Notes under the pieces: generated by a model
What the model was told of the DNA's origin: nothing
Databases searched by the model: none
What the model saw: only the letters and a program-made list of their open reading frames with translations
Shown here: positions 53,485 through 64,000 of the stretch, piece after piece
Layout: each line of letters starts with the position of its first letter
Numbering within the stretch: the first letter of the stretch is position 1
Made by a program: the position numbers and the translations under genes
Assembly (NCBI GenBank): GCA_033782935.1
Contig: JAWQEG010002479.1
Location: 62,001-126,000, forward strand
Origin: Petrolisthes cinctipes
Lineage: Eukaryota; Arthropoda; Malacostraca; Decapoda; Porcellanidae
DNA length: 64,000 nt
Direction: 5' to 3'

Positions 53485-53918
53485 CAGTTGGCAAAAAAAG
53501 TTTTGTTACCATCCCTTTAACAGTGTGTCTTATCTCCTCCACCCTCTGGCCCCTCAGTGTCTCATGGGCAGGCAAGTAGGGATGATATTCTTTCACCCAG
53601 TGCTATTTTTTCTGGGTATTTCACTGTTATTCTTGTCCTAAAATACTCAAACACATTTCCTTATGTTTAATAATGAATAGTTAAATAGTAAGAGTTCTTC
53701 AACACTCGAAATTTAATTTAAAATCAGCTAAACTTTTGATATAAAAAAGAAACAGAATGCGTTGTGCTAAGTTGTCACTGCCGGGGCAAAGATGATACCC
53801 GTCCGGCATGTCCCGGATGAGGAGGCACAGCTGCCCGGTCGGCGGAGTACCAACTCTATCGCGCTTACTGATGTTAAAATTAACATAGGGGTGGTAACGA
53901 AACTTTTTTTGCCAACTG
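53485..53918. mobile_element. Tc1/mariner-type MITE, family T, copy 2
   Basis: 434 bp with ends CAGTTGGCAAAAAAAGTTTT and the complement, TA on both sides (53483-53484, 53919-53920). It is homologous to 8881-9584 but lacks the foldback insertion. It lies just 30 bp from the Tigger-derived MITE. Confidence 0.8.
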
Positions 53919-54020
53919 TAGAGTTAACTCTTTTCAAGTCAGCATTTGATAAGTCTGGCTTGGATATAATGTACTGTAAGTCAGCAAGAAATAAATAATA
54001 TTGTAAATACTGGACTGTAT

Positions 54021-54046
54021 AAAAAAAAAAAAAAAAAAAAAAAAAA
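54021..54046. repeat. Poly(A) run of 26
   Basis: A homopolymer with no recognisable retroelement on its 5' side in the window; possibly the tail of a very short or decayed SINE/LINE. Confidence 0.7.
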
Positions 54047-54388
54047 TAGCCAGAAGACCGAGTAAGTCAGCAATGCTAGAGCCCCTATTTGTTTTGCTTT
54101 ATTCTATTTAGGCCTATTACTTATTGTACTTGTGCTTAAAAATTAAGGAGCTTTCCACTCATTATTATGCAAGAATATTGACAAGAAAAATACCAATTAT
54201 AATATCAGTATGATGAAAAATCCTCTGAACACATCATCTGTTAGTCCCAATAACTTCCTCAGAAGTTATGCATGGTTACAACAATAAAAAAGACAAACAC
54301 CCACTTGTGTTGACAATCACACTCAAGATGCAAAGGAAAATGAGAAAGAGTTACAGAAACCCAAGTGATGAGCAGTAAATACCATTAA

Positions 54389-55107
54389 CCCCTAAGAACC
54401 GAAGGACACCGATTGATGTCTTGGCCTCTTTTTCCTCCATTAACGATGAACACCGATCGACACGGCTATAAAAAACTGCATTGGCTATATCTAGCCACTT
54501 CATTGGTTCCACTGATAAGTTTGTGATGCAGACAGTCAGTGAAAAACATAACTGCTTCAGCTCCACCCTCTCTAGAGGGAGAAGCCTAACATTACCCCCC
54601 TTTACCCCACACCATCCATCCCTACTAGACCATCACTCGTGGCCTTGAAGTGACTCCCTGCCATCCTCTCCCTCCCTCCCCTAGCTCTTATCAGCCATTG
54701 GACACGAGTTTTCACACACTCCCACATTGTGCGTTAGCGTTAGCACAGCTACGCACAGTCGTATGCAAAAATGAATTGTATGTGGCCTTTTCTGTCAATT
54801 TCAGTGCATTTATATACTCATTTTACAAACACAAGCACACATCCAGGTACACATACTCGTGCATCTACGTATTATAATCATGCGTAACACATGCGTACGC
54901 CCTCGTATGTTATTTGGGGGGGTAACTGTCATATTATATTCCGACTTTGAGATAGGAGATAGGCGACTTCAGTTTGCATATTCTGGTGTATAAAATAAAG
55001 CTCTACAAACCTATAAGACCAAAGCTAACCTTGGAGTAACTTAAAAAATCAGGTGGTTTTTGCGGCTGGGGGAGCAGGCATTGACTAGGAAATGCGGTTC
55101 TTAGGGG
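54389..55107. mobile_element. piggyBac-like MITE candidate
   Basis: 719 bp with inverted ends CCCCTAAGAACCG, next to TTAA at 54385-54388 on the left. The right flank is TCAA (55108-55111), one mutation from TTAA. TTAA targets and CCC-starting TIRs are piggyBac features. The outermost right-end base differs by one (ACCCC versus CCCC alignment). No transposase is seen. Confidence 0.5.
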
Positions 55108-56326
55108 TCAAGTTACTTATTCACAATGTAAAATAATAATAGTAAAGAGCAATAAGATCAATCAACAAGGAATAGTTACAAGAAATCATAAAATGGGAAA
55201 GGAGGAAAACAAAACTTCATATGAAGGACCATGAAAAATTATTGAAGCCACCATACACTGGGTGACTTAAGGAAAATATACAGGAGTGAGTAGCAATTAC
55301 TGTATATTGGATTATAACTCAGAGAAAGAAGGAGAGGGAGAGAGAGAGAAATGACTGTATGAATGGTGAAAGAACATGATGGCTACAGGAGAGAACATGT
55401 CAATCATGTTTTGTACTCTGTCATATTTCAAAACAGAAAGTGGGATTGGTCAAGATACAAGTATCATAGTTTAACCTGTACATGACATACAAGTGACACT
55501 ATGTGCCTCCAAACAATTGAGAGGGCTTAACTGTTGTCAACTGATTTAATGTACTAATCTATACAAACAGCATTTCATAAACCATCTATACACAGCATTA
55601 TATAACATAAGAGGACATAATTATGAAGTGCCACCTACCAAACACAGTCAATCAATACAAGTAATTTTTTAATGGGCCAGATGAAAGTAAGTATCCATCA
55701 TCATCATCAGTAGGCTACCCTATTTCCCTATTTTCAAGTACATATCCGAATCCAAAGTGGTTGGTAAAAATTTTTACATTCAAGTGCTAGGCACCATTGA
55801 TCAGTTAATTAGAAGCAACACACTTACACTGATGTAGGTATTTACCATCAACTACAGAGGCTATAAGGTATACATCAAAGATGAAAGTATGGGACTGCTG
55901 TTATAGCTGTACTGTATCTTCATCCTCAGTGGATCTTTCTTTTAGGTTTAGGTATAATATACTCTACTGTATTCAGTAGGAATATCAATGGCAGAGTTGA
56001 AACCTGAACCTGTACTGGATGAGCACTCACATTTCAGAGGCTTAACTCCATGTGCCACCATATTATCAGTTGTTTTTCTCCTACAAACAATTTGAATGCA
56101 TTTGGAAGGTGGTACTTTTTATAAAATAATATAAATTTTGGCAGACTAGATGTATTGCATTCTCTTAAAAAGTATACAACAGTAATAAACAACAAAGAAA
56201 AAAAAACAGGCTCAAACACACACACAATATCTTGGGTACACACAAAAAAATATAAATTAAAAGTACAGGATTATTATATTGAAGACTATAGTTTCCTCAA
56301 AATAATGCAAAGAAACTAAGTATCTA

Positions 56327-56752
56327 CTATCCATTTCAGACCTTATGAAGCATAGTTTTTCACAAATATCTTTTAAACAAACAGTTGGATCAATATGACA
56401 TTTTGGCACAGCTTGGTTGACACCCTCCCTTAATTCTGTATATGGCACTACAGTGCATTGCCAAGTGTGTTTAATTAAGGAGTTTACTCTTGGCTCTGAA
56501 GTTGAAGCTGGCAAGAGCCAAGTAGACATTCCCCTGAACCCCCGCCGGGTCTTCCCCTGTCCGAATGTCTACTCGGCTCTTGCCAGCTTTGACTTCAAAG
56601 CCAAAAGTAAACACACTTGGCGATGCACTGTAGTGCCATATTTTAGGGGATGGTGTCTACGAAACTGTGCCAAAATGTCATATTGATTCAACTGTTTGTT
56701 TAGAAGATATTTGCTAAAAACTATGAGTCACAGGGTCTGAAATAGATAGTCG
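56327..56752. repeat. 426 bp palindrome (foldback element)
   Basis: The left arm 56327-56531 and right arm 56563-56752 are complementary at roughly 80 percent or more with small gaps. Shared blocks include TCAATATGACATTTTGGCAC, GGCACTACAGTGCAT and GCTGGCAAGAGCC. The loop of about 31 bp is C-rich. It could fold into a long hairpin. Short open frames in the arms have no family match. Confidence 0.85.
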
Positions 56753-57227
56753 GTTTATGTGGCAATTTTGTGACACAGTTTGGAGGAGACAGTAATCTTA
56801 CCCCATTTAATTATACATTATATAATGATAACTGGTTACAGAGTCTTGAAAGTGCTTTTAAAACATTTTTCTTTAACATTCTGAACAACAAACCCTAATC
56901 CAATTCCAAACATCAGTACAATTTTTCAAATGGTCACTTTCAGTTTAGTTGTAGATTGTAAATACAGAATCTGGTATAAATTAATATTTTTATTACAGTA
57001 AAAAAATAATGGTCAACATAATCAGTCTTGGGACATGGTTTTACACTGTGGCACTGGAGTGCGGTGTCAAAGTGTGTTGTTGGAGTGCATGCATGGTATT
57101 GAAACACAATGTTCTTAAGGTCTGTGTTGGGGCATTGTTGAAGTTGCTGGAAAACCATTTCTCTGAATCACATACTGTACAACTTCTTCACGTACATAAA
57201 TGATGCAAAGTGATCTAAACAAGAATG

Positions 57228-57253
57228 AAAAAAAAAAAAAAAAAAAAAAAAAA
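57228..57253. repeat. Poly(A) run of 26
   Basis: A homopolymer in otherwise unremarkable sequence; no retroelement could be recognised beside it. Confidence 0.7.
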
Positions 57254-57299
57254 CCACAATCACCATTATAGCACTAGAAGCCATGAAGAGTGGGCCAAA

Positions 57300-60200
57300 G
57301 CACAATGTCTTCCTTACCACAACCAGGCCCCAAGATGTCTAAGTTTACCCCGGCCACTTCACAGTTCAGTGTGTTCTGACTCACTGACATCACATTTCTA
57401 CTCATCAATTTACTGGTTTTTCTATGGGTGTGTGAAAATGTTAATACTTATTAGAAATTGTAAGGGAACATGAGAATCTTCATGAAAAGAAACTACTGCA
57501 ATTAATACCAACTGCTGTACAGTTGTTAAACCAAAAAATTAATGGACAACCATCCACATAACTCCTTGTTGTATAGTTCGCTAAATGTGTTGACTTAATC
57601 ATTCTTACACGCATTCGGACTGTTGCAACAGATTACAATCTGAAAAGCTGCTAAATACTGAACTATAATGTAAGTGAAAGCTTCTGAACAGTTAAAGATC
57701 GCTCTCATTGGCTTATCACACAGCTTTACATAACTCTACCCCTTGCAAGTCAGTTATGATTCTAGAAACCTGCTACAGGCTCCTAGTTTACCTTTCTGAT
57801 AACCGAGGCACCCAGTTTGTCCTAGCCATATCCGAACACATACTCGAGATTCTAGTCTTATGTAAATCCACAAACTATACTTCCAATTGTTCTATCAACT
57901 TCCTGAGGTAATTTTTCATCAAGTTCTTAGAGTATTTCAGCTATAAAAAAAATTCCTTCTGGTTTGTTAGATATAATACATTAATTACCAAACCAGCTAC
58001 ACAAGGATCATGAAAACAGACATCCACATAGGGATGAGAAATTGTACAACCCCATTATCCCTTTGAATCCCTTTTTGCAGTTGATTTATACAACACTATT
58101 ATCTTTGTGCAATTATACTGACCATTGGACCATGCAGTTTTGGAAAGTTTCTTCTACTTTACTCCTTCCTCAGTCAGCTTTTTCTATTTGCCACTTGAAT
58201 CTCAATGACACCATCTGAGACTATACTGCTAGTTTTTTTTCTTAACCTGGTAGCAAGTGTAATAATTTATAACCACACAAATCATATAAAACTTTTACAC
58301 TACTGTATTAGGAAATTATCCACAATTCATAAACATTGGAATCTACTGAACACAAGTATGAAAGGTCTAACGGCTGGACGGGAATAGGTGAATATCTGCT
58401 AGGTTAAAAAAAAATACTACTCTATGATCTTGCCCTACTGTTTTTAAAAATCTATTATCCCGTATCATAATTCAGTCAAGGTATAATACTGTTTGTAGAG
58501 CAACACAGAAAGATAAAGGTAGTGTGGTGTGCATATGAAGGAGACACAGTAAAGTGAAGTCGAGGGCTACAAAAGAAGGGGCTCGAAGCAAGAGTGTATT
58601 GCACATGAGCTAGGAGTCAACAAATTGGCTGAGGGGAGATATTATTGCCAAGGTAAAAGATTAATTGAATTCTGATCTCATTTAATTTAAAACTAAATTT
58701 TACTATTGGCAAATGTAATCACAGATCACCACACTGACAGTAGCTTTTGCAGTCAATCCAATAAATCTAAAGCTCAGAGGCATGCAGTTAGCCTACTATG
58801 AAAATGAGCATCTTTGTAGGTGAAAACTTCATTCTCAACACTGCACAGCTTTTATAATAAAACAAGGATAAATTTTCATCCACAAAATTACTCCTGATAT
58901 AATGCAATACAAGACAAGGGAAAATATAGATCTTCCACATGTGTATGTATACATTAAGTTCCATTTCTACCTCTAAATAAAGGTGGGAGTCATTGAAAAT
59001 CTGAAATATAGACACATCCAAATCCTGGTGTTGGTCTAGACTCAGCTGACCTGAGCAACATTGGAGGGCTTTCAATTATCCTAACATTAGAGGCACTCTG
59101 TGATATAACTGATCAACCATCATTATTGCGAGATATCCACTAGTCATCCATTTATCATTTTCATCATGTAATGAGACAATAGCTTGGGCAATTTTGAAGA
59201 GAGAAAGAAATTATTGCATGTGAAGTAAAACTGCATAGTTTTAGAGCTTGGTCAGCTGTACTTCAGAGTGTCACTATGTACTAGTTTTGTTGCAGCACTG
59301 GAGCATCAAACGGAGGACTGTACACAAGAAACTTTATGTATTAGCTGATGGCAACGACTGTTACGATGGCCTGAGTAATTTTTTCAGCCTAGCCCATGCA
59401 GTATTCTTGCATATGGTCCCAACTAAGAGCCATAGTAGCAGCATAAAATATCGTTAAGTATAACTGCTACATAAAACACCATTGAAGGAAGGACTTTCTA
59501 TTCAATAGGTTTTCTACTCCTTTCTTTGGTCATTAAGGCTCCTCCTCAAATGATGTTTATTTTATGTAATATATCTTTAAAAACTACTTTACAATCTGCA
59601 ATATAAACTCTAGCCATCATGTGTTTTGCTTGCCTCTGACTTTCGGATGGGTGACTGCCACGAGTGCCCATAGGCTGTTTAACCTGAAGCTTGTATAAAA
59701 CTCAACATACAGTATGGTTAAATAATATTTTGATGCCATCACAATGTCCATTGACAAGTACTCTTTGCATGTAGTGACTGCTTTCCTTTGAAAACCTTAA
59801 AATTTACCATATAAACTCTGTACTGTCTTATAAATATTCAGTTGATATACATACCATATCATGTCCCATGACTAAGCTTCAGTACTGGAGGAGATTGGTA
59901 TCAAATTACAATATACACACACAGTGAATACATTTTTTGTTTGAAGTCATTTATAGGTATCCTCAAACTTTTTGACAACATTTTGTACGTGAGATTACAG
60001 TAATATTTAAATTTTTATGAGTATTGTACAACTAATATACTATATGGCAACTCCTTGATGATTTGTACTAATTTTCAATAATAATTTCCCTCCTTGTAAG
60101 AGAGACAATGATTGGTTGATTGACACACATTTAACATGACACTTTTCAATATGGAAAATTTCATTTTCATTTTTGGTACTGTTCTATAAATATCCTAAAA

Positions 60201-61902
60201 ATCATCTCGAGTACAGACACAAAAGTCATGGGACATCATATACAGTACAGTACAAAGGGTTGCTATGTATTCGTGCTATAGATTAATAATGTAAGATAAT
60301 GAAAGTAGTACATTTAGGCTTTGAAAATAATTTCCTAATTCTAAAGTTTTGATATTCAGTTTGGAGACCATACATAGGACAGAACTGTAAGAGAAGGTAG
60401 TTACCACCGAGTTCATTTCCTGGGACCATACAGCTGGTATCGCCATCATTCAAAAGCTAAGCACTACTGTATATTGCTCATTAATTCACCAGTTGTCTAT
60501 AAGAAGTTTTCCCATAACTACAGAAAAATAATCCTTTGGTGTGTTGGCCAAACAATACTGTATTCAACAATAACATGCCATTGTAATAAAGAATTTACTG
60601 GAGTTTTTCTTCAGTAGATTAATATTAGGCTACATAGTGTTAGTCATAATACTATACAGTATAGTCGCATACACTAGTTTTCACCACACTTTTGAAGCTG
60701 AATTACACATATATGAGATAACACAGGCTGATATCATAGTTTAGATAGAAAAAAGCTTCATTCCATTGGATGAAATTCTAGGAGTACAGTAGTTAAAGAC
60801 TTGTGGCCATGACTCTACATGCAAGTTTGCCATTTTACTGAAGGAGGTATATTGCTTTCGTGCCAACCAACTGACTTCTGCACAATACCAGCCAGCTACA
60901 TTATAGTCTGTTTTTCTTTAGCTGATGGTAAATGTCCACATCCAACCTAATTCATTACCATCTGACTAGTTGATGAGCAATCTTAATAACTAAATAATAA
61001 TATAATAATAATCTGGCTGGTAAGTTTTGACCTAATGCTGCTAACCTTTACAATATGGCAGTGGACATTTCCCACCAGTTACTGAAAAGCAAACTCCAGG
61101 TTGTGGTACTAACCTAACACATTACACAATGAGCCGTCACGCCACCACACAACCAGTCAGGTGCGGCGAACAACAAGGTAGGTGACTGACTACCGCAGGC
61201 AGGAGTTCCAGCTGCATCGTTTCTGATTGGTGGAGGCTCGCGGATGTCATGACACAGGGGTGGCCAGGTCTCCCAGTATCTCCTTCTTGATCTGTCAGGA
61301 CCACACCAGGGTTAAGATTCATTTCCAAACTTCAGAACCTTCCTTAACCCCTTTTCATATTACAGTACGTAATACCGGTAACTGGAAATTAACTGGGATG
61401 AGTGAATCTAAGGAGCTCCGATCTACTGTAAAGGTTGAATATTCTCTTTATTAGTTTAAGGAATTATGAAGTATATTGAAGATTATATACCCTAAGAGCA
61501 ATAAACTGTTCATTCCGTATATATGTTCTTAGTTTTTCATTAACTCAGAGAGACAAACTCCATTTTATGAATTTTAGTAAAAAGAATAGAATTTAATGCA
61601 CCTCATTTATCAAAACAAAAATATCAATTCCATTTCCAATTGCATAGATACAGTACTGCTTAGTTTCCATTCAGTTATAAAAACATTCAATTCAGTCTGA
61701 TTAAGGTACAGTTAAAATCCATTTCAGTTGCTCAACTGAGCATTATTATTTCAATATCAATTAAATTCCCATTCAAATAATTTGTTATTCCAGTTCAATT
61801 ACATGTATATAATTTATCATGTAGTAGCAATACATGTCCAATTCATATTATTTAAACTCTTTCAATTGCACTAAGAAATTATCCCATATGTCTGGTACCG
61901 TA
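57300..61902 (-). other. Stretch without recognised genes, possibly partly Kelch 3' UTR
   Basis: AT-rich with no conserved coding segment, RNA gene or transposon end that I can support. The part nearest 61902 must hold the 3' UTR of the antisense Kelch gene. A TTTATT (AATAAA on the - strand) at 61447-61452 is a possible poly(A) signal about 450 bp past the stop; several others exist further on. Confidence 0.4.
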
Positions 61903-62084
61903 CTAATCAACCAGTTCACACACCCTGAGTGGGGCACAAGCAAGCCAAGACCGCCCAGTGAGCATCTCCCCAATCATGGTCCAAGTGTCTGTAGTAGGAT
62001 CATAACTCTCAATGGTGTCGTGAAAGTGCTCCCAGCCATCCTCTCCTCCCAGCACATAGATCTTTCCATCAACCACTGCAACAC
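61903..62084 (-). CDS. Kelch-repeat protein, last exon
   Basis: Encodes 59 residues and stop TAG at 61903-61905. Kelch blade: VAVVDGKIYVLGGEDGWEHF, then SYDPTTDTWTMIGEM and the C-terminus RSWLACAPLRV. The di-glycine and the Tyr/Trp spacing define the repeat. The acceptor on the - strand is CATCAG. The glycine codon is split (phase 1) with the preceding exon. Confidence 0.88.
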
Positions 62085-62496
62085 CTGATGTAAAATATTA
62101 TCAGCCAATAAATACAAAGAAAAGAAAAGATGTTGCAAAATTTGAAATTACATGATTCCTGCCTCTTAAAAATTTTTGTTACTGGTACTTTTTGGCCCAA
62201 CATTATATATATTGCTTAGTAAAAAAGATAATTCATGGTATAAAACTTTTATTAACTATATAAAATTTTTATTTATATAATATTTTTTTTTTTTAGTTTT
62301 TATTCACCATACATGAAGAATTCTCATGAGTAGTCTTTATATACAGTATACTGCACATCCCATAAGTGGAAAATGAGTTGAAAGAACAAAAGGAAAGAAG
62401 TTATGGATATGATATTAACAAGACATTGATTGTACAAAAACTGCTGATATAGCAAGTGCTGTTAACATTACATGAACAAAGTACCGTGTAAGTTAC

Positions 62497-62604
62497 CTGG
62501 TCTATAGCGGCGCTCACACATGCTAGCCACTTGTTGCCATGTCTTGGTTCGTGGATCCAGACGTTCCACTTTATTAGTGTTTTCTGTTGAGGCATGCCAC
62601 CCAC
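62497..62604 (-). CDS. Kelch-repeat protein, penultimate exon
   Basis: 108 nt. Completes a split Gly and encodes GWHASTENTNKVERLDPRTK, TWQQVASMCERRYRP plus one base. The acceptor GGACAG and donor GTAACT are on the - strand. It links YIIG-GWHAST upstream and RPG-VAVVDG downstream, both perfect Kelch joints. Confidence 0.88.
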
Positions 62605-62818
62605 CTGTCCAAAAATAGTTAATTAAGTAGTTGATCAATCATTATGTTGATAATTTCCTCACTTCCAGATACAACACCCCATCATGTGGGTGTCATGGTA
62701 AACTTAAGTAATCTGTCTTTTCATACTTAGCTAGGTTTTTACTGGGGATTTCAGCCCCCATTTACTGTATAACAACTCCATAAATTTATTGCAGGTTAGC
62801 TGAGCCAATAACTTACTA

Positions 62819-63715
62819 CAGTGCTCCCCCCAAGGAGGCGGTCATTAACTAGACGATTTCCAAGTAGGCGGAGAAATTATTTGAGACCAAAATACCAAAA
62901 GTATACGGTTTTTCAAAAGTAGGCGTACCTATGCGCAAGTCGATATTCAGCGGAAGTTATTTTAAGAGAAAATTACCCAAATTAATTAATACAAACTAAG
63001 GAATGTGTGTGCATGATTGAAAATTCAATGAGTTTTGGTGGTACCTGAACTAACCATTCCACTTTCACCCTCACAATCGCTTGTTACACTCATGATAAGC
63101 CTAACCCCTTTATAGTGAACAGCTTTCACCCTCCCGCTCCCTCGTTACACTCGCAATAAGCCTAACCCATTTATAGTGAACAACTTTTCACCTTCACGCT
63201 CGCTTGATACACTCGCGATAAGCCAACCCCTTTATAGTGAACAACTTCTCTAAACGGGCATTTTTCATACTTTCAGCACATATCCCAGTACAGACATTTG
63301 ATATGGTGAAAAGTTCAAGTGATTGTAAGAGAAAGTGACAAAGAATAATTAATATAAACTAAGGAAATGTATTTGTATGAGTAGAAACTCATGGATTATT
63401 GGTGATAACTGAACTTGTCAACCATCACCCTCACTCTTCACTCACTACACTCGTGCTTTTAGGCCTACCCTTTTAGAATGAACAACCTTTAAAAACATAC
63501 ATTTTCTATACCTTTGGCTCAAGTTTAGAACTAATTCACTAGAGACAGTATCTAGGGTTGAGTGTACATATTATAATTGTCAGGAAGGGATAGTTTTTGG
63601 AATCGCCAGTACCGAACCTATTTTTTTCCCTTTATTTATCAATTCCAAGTAGACGATTTTAAAGTACACGGCGCCTGTTTGGTACATAACCCCCGTCTAC
63701 TTGGGGGGAGCACTG
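62819..63715 (-). mobile_element. Tigger-derived MITE, copy 2, in a Kelch gene intron
   Basis: 897 bp between TA dinucleotides (62817-62818, 63716-63717), ends CAGTGCTCCCCCCAAG and complement. It is the reverse orientation of the 52495 copy and shares the subterminal block (TAGGTTCGGTACTGGC, here complemented near 63605). It contains about three tandem units of about 62 bp (CGCTCGCTTGATACACTCGC-type) at 63055-63250, expanded relative to copy 1. Confidence 0.82.
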
Positions 63716-63832
63716 TACAGTACAAAAAAACTGGACAAAAGTAGATTTGAAGATGGGACAACACAAGCCTAGCTCGACAATAATCTGTTACAACTACCTG
63801 TAGGTGAATACATTGAAACTTGATCCACAAAC

Positions 63833-63935
63833 CTATAATGTAAATATTGCCATTGAGGACTGCTGCTGCAGAGCCACTACGAGGAATGATCATTGGAGGT
63901 AACACTTCCCATGTTTCAGTGTGTGGGTCATACAT
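63833..63935 (-). CDS. Kelch-repeat protein, antepenultimate exon (gene continues off window)
   Basis: 103 nt encoding MYDPHTETWEVLPPM, IIPRSGSAAAVLNGNIYIIG. The acceptor TTGGCAG and donor GTTTGT. The initial Met codon is internal to a Kelch repeat, not a start. Together the three exons give about 130 residues, roughly two and a half blades of a beta-propeller, as at the end of KLHL proteins (Cullin-3 adaptors when a BTB domain is present). The N-terminus and BTB are outside the window, so the exact member is unknown. Confidence 0.85.
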
Positions 63936-64000
63936 CTGCCAATATCACACAAAAAGAGAACACATCAATTACCAACTGATTTCTATAAACTCTGTCATAG

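Noticed and set aside
63639..63935. 98-residue frame considered as a separate small Kelch gene starting at the ATG at 63935
   Set aside because: The ATG is immediately preceded by an acceptor (TTGGCAG) and the frame after 63833 reads into an intron and a MITE; it is an internal exon.

Overview
The window is animal (eukaryotic) nuclear DNA. It holds split genes with GT/AG introns and is saturated with non-LTR retrotransposons (LINEs), a tRNA-type SINE and small inverted-repeat DNA transposons. The mix (RTE-like LINEs with GATA tails, PHD-bearing LINEs, Tigger/pogo elements, MADF-BESS genes) suggests an arthropod, most likely a decapod crustacean. That assignment is inference; no species marker is visible.

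Host genes. (1) A mitochondrial aldehyde dehydrogenase of the ALDH2 type lies on the + strand. Ten exons from 2213 to 42223 join without a frame break into a 522-residue protein with all key catalytic residues, and a poly(A) signal follows at 43162. About 96 percent of the 40 kb gene is intron, mostly transposon-derived. (2) A two-exon MADF-BESS DNA-binding protein gene lies on the + strand (48952-50346). (3) The last three exons of a Kelch-repeat protein gene lie on the - strand (61903-63935); its 5' part is beyond the right edge.

Layout. 1-2212: a 420 bp direct repeat, then the ALDH upstream region. 2342-10664 (intron 1): a cluster of copies of one MITE family with 8-bp target duplications, a CR1-like LINE, TTAA-flanked and Tc1-type MITEs and a decayed RT. 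10770-15626 (intron 2): a LINE with poly(A), bordered by a young LINE 3' fragment. 15768-22033 (introns 3-4): an RTE copy, a 1.2 kb inverted-repeat element and a Harbinger-like MITE. 22628-28734 (intron 6): two RTE-like LINEs and a dead Tigger. 28873-40359 (intron 7): a nearly full RTE, then a nest of fragments of a LINE family carrying a 2A-like GDIESNPGP motif, together with a Tigger transposon. 43.6-44 kb: minisatellite. 44.2-48.5 kb: a nearly complete two-ORF LINE. 50.5-63.7 kb: SINE, Tigger-derived MITEs, Tc1-type and piggyBac-like MITEs, a 426 bp palindrome, a long stretch with no recognisable gene, then the Kelch exons.

The three host genes show no functional link to one another. The most interesting signals are the 2A-like motif in a LINE open reading frame, a MITE family defined by several perfect 8-bp target duplications (including two nested insertions), and a broken Tigger transposon sharing its end sequences with two MITEs elsewhere in the window.
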